Of a stretch of DNA of 64,000 bases, positions 60,759 to 64,000 are shown in pieces. Position numbers and translations under genes: made by a program. The stretch covers positions 4,261,975 through 4,325,974 of the forward strand of contig JAESIW010000180.1 of the NCBI GenBank assembly GCA_016802295.1. Reading direction: 5' to 3'. Below the pieces are notes generated by a model. The model had not been told where the DNA came from. It made no database searches and saw only the letters and a list, made by a program, of their open reading frames with translations. This stretch comes from Brachionus rotundiformis. Lineage: Eukaryota > Rotifera > Eurotatoria > Ploima > Brachionidae. Position 1 is the first letter of the stretch; every line of letters starts with the position of its first letter.

Positions 60759-61040
60759 CTAATAAAAATTCCTTGTTCTGAATTTTACCATTTTGTGTTT
60801 TCTATTAAGTAAAAAATAGGTAAAATATTGAAGTTTTATCAAATCTTTACTATCAATATTATTTTTTGGTAGAAATGAATATAAAAATAAAGAAATCAAT
60901 TTAAAAAAGTATCTTTTTATTTCCGGTCGTGTCATTTTTGACATTACGATTGTAAATTTTATCCTTAAGTAATCAAGTGAAAATGCTGTGGTAAATATGT
61001 AGTCAAAGAAGTACAGTATAAAAATTATTACCCAATTCAT
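60759..61040 (-). CDS. Doubtful small hydrophobic ORF
   Basis: A 93-residue frame from the ATG at 61040 opens with a signal-like hydrophobic segment (NWVIIFILYFFDYIFTTAF) and continues with a basic part. No family is recognised. Phe, Tyr, Ile and Lys dominate, as expected from translating AT-rich DNA, so it may be chance. It is listed because it has a clean start and lies in an otherwise gene-free stretch. Confidence 0.2.
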   Translation of the reverse strand: MNWVIIFILYFFDYIFTTAFSLDYLRIKFTIVMSKMTRPEIKRYFFKLISLFLYSFLPKNNIDSKDLIKLQYFTYFLLNRKHKMVKFRTRNFY

Positions 61041-61466
61041 GTTTCGAAACAGAAATCAATAAGAAATATAAAGAATTTTATTAAACTATTTGATAAAAAT
61101 TACATTACAGACCTTCAAAAATGATTTTCGAAGTTTGTCATGGTTATTTTTGTAGTTACATGATGAATGGTAATCTTAAAAACAATTTTTACAGAGTAAC
61201 AATTAATAAATAAAATTAGATAAATATTTGAATGTCAATGTAATTTCGCTTTTACATTAAATTTTTAAGATTTCAAAAATTTAGTCTTGGTAGGTGATTT
61301 AATTTTTTATTTTTATAAAAAAGTTTATTCAAAAGTAATATCATCAATAAAATATAAAATAACCAAATAAATAAAGAATTAATTAACTATTTATTTATGT
61401 AAGCAAAAAAAAATAAGTATTAGTGCCTAAAAGTTTAAAAAGATCTATAAAAAGGTCTTCAAAAAA
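61041..61466. other. Intergenic spacer
   Basis: About 425 bp downstream of TMEM145; nothing recognisable. Confidence 0.5.
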
Positions 61467-63305
61467 TTATTTGCTTTCTTGGGTTTGATTCTCATCCACT
61501 TGATCCTTGGTTAACTCATTAAAATTAAATTAAGCGTAGAAAAATATTTAACAAGTTTACTTCTTTTTTCTCTTTAAATTCATATTTTGAGCTTGGATCG
61601 GAAATTGAAAAAAGAGTGTTTATATTTTCTTTTGCATTACCAAGTTGAATATTTCCACCATTATTTTCACCGTGATGCGGATAACTTCCATTAGAATTGG
61701 TACAAATCTGAGATGTCTTTACATGGAAGGGAAATAATTTATTTTCAGCAGTTGGACGAATGAGGATTAGGAAAATAAAATGGCCTATAAAAATTATGAT
61801 GATTTCAATCAAAAAGCCAACAAATTGTCGAATGTAATCTAATACAAAAAAGCTGCAGATGAGGATCAAAAAAGGTCCTACAAAAAACCTTTAACAAAAT
61901 ATAATTTCCAATTTTTTCATTTTTAGTTTTTTAATTTTACCAAATTGTGAAAGTAATAAGCAAAACAATGTAAAAAACCCGTTTTTCAGGGAAATTTTTT
62001 AATGTAAAAGATATTGAATAGCCGAACCATAACCAACCAAGGATCATTTTTATTACTATCAAAGCTATGCCTGGCGGAGAGCTATAATAATAATTCACTT
62101 GACCAGGATCATATAGCTAAAATTAAATAAAAAAATTTTGAAAAAAAAAATTACCAATTTTTAAATATTACCACTTCAGCAAAAATAAAGGCTAAAATGT
62201 AGGCAATGATATAAATGGCAAAAAAAATTCCAATCTTGATCCATGTTATCACTCGAAGCTTATTTCTGGTAATGGTGTAGCCTTTGGCTACAAGAATAAG
62301 CATAAATAAAAATACAATTTGACTTATTGCTTGAAAAAGTCGACCTTAATGAAATTAATAAAATTTTAAATTAAAAAATTAGATTTTAGTACTTGTTGTG
62401 ACCATTCCAGCAGTAATGAGCCCACTTTGGGAAAATTGTCCATACTCGGCCATTATGAACAATAAAGAAATCAATTGAAGAACAACAGAAGCAAAGTAAA
62501 GACCAATTGTTACATGAAAAAAAGACTTCATTACCAAAATTTTGGTAAATACACCACAGACTATTGTAATGATTACATAGACTAAAAAGAAAGTAATCGA
62601 TGTTTCTAATATGCCAAATTCATCGGCTGAAAAATGTTTTTGGAAAATATAATTTCCATTTGTGAACTCGAATTCGTATTTAAGTCGAACATCCTTAAAT
62701 CATAATTAAAATTTAAAATTTTAGTTTATTATTTACTATACATTTGAGCCGCATTTGGAAATGACAATAAACCAATACCGCGGTCTTATTGATGAAAAGC
62801 GAAATCTAGATGAGCAAGATATTGATTTTATACCATCTATAATTTGTTCTGAACAGCCCACAGACTTTTTTAGAGGAGAAAGTTCAAATGTCTCAGAGAA
62901 AGTCAATTCTTTTTCCTTTTGCTCGCAATTCTGGGAATTTAATTAGAAAAATGAAGACTTAAAATTACCAAATTACCAAATTTTCTTTTCTACGAAGATT
63001 GTTCCACTGATCGTCATAGTAAAAAAGAAATTTCTGAACTTTAAGGCTATCTGGGTACGATACATTATACGAAAATACGCTTTGGTTGGAAATAAAGCAA
63101 AACTTTCCAATTAAATTCCAGTCCTTTTGATTTAAATTATTAACTTAAATTTAAGTAAAATAGCTTTTGATTTCAAAAGGCTTTAGGTCAAAATCGATGA
63201 GTTTAAATATACTTTATTTGAGATTAATTCATCCTTAAGAATCAAGAAATTGGCCGGCATCAGCCAAATCAGCATTATGTAAACACGTATTATGTACAAA
63301 ATCAT
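61467..63305 (-). CDS. TMEM145: TMEM145, GOST-type seven-pass membrane protein
   Basis: Eight exons (63305-63213, 63123-62977, 62930-62742, 62693-62393, 62344-62172, 62116-61941, 61888-61561, 61514-61467) give 484 residues; human TMEM145 has 493. It belongs to the GPR180/TMEM145 group with an extracellular GOLD-like beta domain before seven helices. A signal peptide (MLIWLMPANFLIL) is followed by DWNLIGKFCFISN, SLKVQKFLFYYDDQWN, a disulfide-type GCSEQ...SISCSSRFRF, RPRYWFIVISKCG and FSADEFGILETSITFFL. The helices carry AKGYTITRNKL, LYDPGQVNYYYSSP and NFPEKRVFY. After helix 7 comes the hallmark LIRPTAENKLFPFHVKTSQI. The function of the family is poorly known. Exon 8 is supported by phase and a 46-nt intron only. 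Confidence 0.92.
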
Positions 63306-63751
63306 AATTTCAATTTTCCAAAAAAGTATTATTTAAAAGAATAAACAATTTTTATTTAAGTATTTTAATTCAAATAGGTAAAGGTGCCATAATTAATGTT
63401 TATTTTTCTGTATCCAAATCGGACAGCATCAGTCTAATTTTGGATTAATAAAATTTAAACTAAGTAAAAAAGACAATAATAACATGTTTATGTTAAAGTC
63501 AAAAAAGATAAAACATGCTAATCGTATTGCTTGCTCTAAATTGAATAAATTATATGGTTGTTAAGGGAAATTAATATATAAATATATATTTTTATAATTG
63601 TAATTTCTATATAGAGTTTAAATTTACGTTTTTTACTGTGTGCGTGAGTGTAAGTATGTTTTCTGCTTAAAGAACTAGATTAAAATATGGCGATTTGAGT
63701 CGTGTATTGATTTTGTATTTTTTTCAATCAAATTTTAAGAATCGAACAAAA
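63306..63751. promoter_or_regulatory. Shared spacer between divergent genes
   Basis: A 446-bp interval separates the start codons of TMEM145 (-) and the next gene (+), so both promoters must lie in it or overlap it. No specific element is identifiable. Confidence 0.45.
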
Positions 63752-64000
63752 ATGCAAGACAACCTTCAAGGTAAAAAATCATCTTTTTTTTATCTGAAGT
63801 TATTTTTTGTTCTCAATAGCTATAAGTGATAACTTTAGTCAATTCTTGTCTAAAGAAACCATTCCTCCTAAAGTTCTGGTCGAGCCTTGCCAGGTGGACT
63901 TTTTTTATGAAAAATTCAAACAAGTAAGCTATTAAATTAAACTTTGATGGACCAAATTTTTAAAAACTAATTTTTGAAAAAAAATAGTGCTATCCAATGT
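63752..64000 (+). CDS. 5' end of an unidentified gene, cut by the window edge
   Basis: Two exons, 63752-63770 and 63820-63923, join in phase from an AAAATG start to MQDNLQAISDNFSQF, then LSKETIPPKVLVEP and CQVDFFYEKFKQ. A further GT at 63924 starts an intron that runs past the window end. The 49-nt first intron and phase-correct join support a real gene. I do not recognise the protein from about 41 residues; it has no signal peptide. Confidence 0.65.

Overview
This window is eukaryotic and metazoan. The DNA is very AT-rich. Genes are split by GT-AG introns that are mostly about 45-60 nt long, and spliced reading frames can be followed exon by exon. The gene set (SCO-spondin-like giant protein, TMEM145, fukutin, a 5-HT2-like amine receptor, P5B ATPase, MLH1, HUS1, NUP88, VDAC, PET117) is animal. 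A beta-class carbonic anhydrase, a family absent from vertebrates, points to an invertebrate. AT content, tiny introns and decayed non-LTR elements would fit a monogonont rotifer such as Brachionus, but that assignment is an inference and not proven by the sequence.

Layout: 0.07-3.0 kb fukutin (-), with a palindromic MITE-like element in its large intron. 3.0-8.8 kb is gene-poor and holds one decayed LINE reverse transcriptase. 8.8-9.7 kb HUS1 (-). 10.8-12.0 kb a peptide-type GPCR (-). 12-16.7 kb is gene-poor with a second LINE scrap. 16.7-24.0 kb is a 15-exon ATP13A P5B ATPase (+) whose large ninth intron contains a complete 5-HT2-like receptor gene on the opposite strand. 24.0-26.7 kb is non-coding with a piggyBac-type MITE. 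26.7-32.4 kb is a 16-exon M1 aminopeptidase homologue (+) that has lost its zinc site. 32.8-42.8 kb is a 25-exon SCO-spondin-like secreted protein (+). 43.2-43.6 kb is a third MITE-like element. 44.4-45.3 kb is an orphan ORF (-). 46.1-47.6 kb is a histidine acid phosphatase (-) with a frame problem. 48.5-49.4 kb beta-carbonic anhydrase (+), 49.7-52.3 kb NUP88 (+), 53.3-54.4 kb VDAC (+) with an unexpected in-frame extra exon. 55.2-57.6 kb MLH1 and PET117 (-) lie 38 bp apart. 58.2-59.8 kb is a lipase (-) with a second, degenerate lipase domain. 61.5-63.3 kb TMEM145 (-), and at the right edge are the first two exons of an unidentified gene (+).

The genes do not form a pathway; this is ordinary animal gene order. 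The points of most interest are the extra beta-hairpin-like exon in VDAC, the catalytically dead M1 protein with a nine-cysteine juxtamembrane cluster, the lipase with a dead second domain and a GPI-like tail, the very recent exon duplication inside the SCO-spondin gene, the nested receptor gene, and three separate MITE-like inverted-repeat elements. All exon models were built by reading splice sites and phases by eye. For the ATPase, M1, SCO-spondin, carbonic anhydrase, NUP88, VDAC, PET117, TMEM145, fukutin and amine-receptor models the exon lengths sum to an intact frame.
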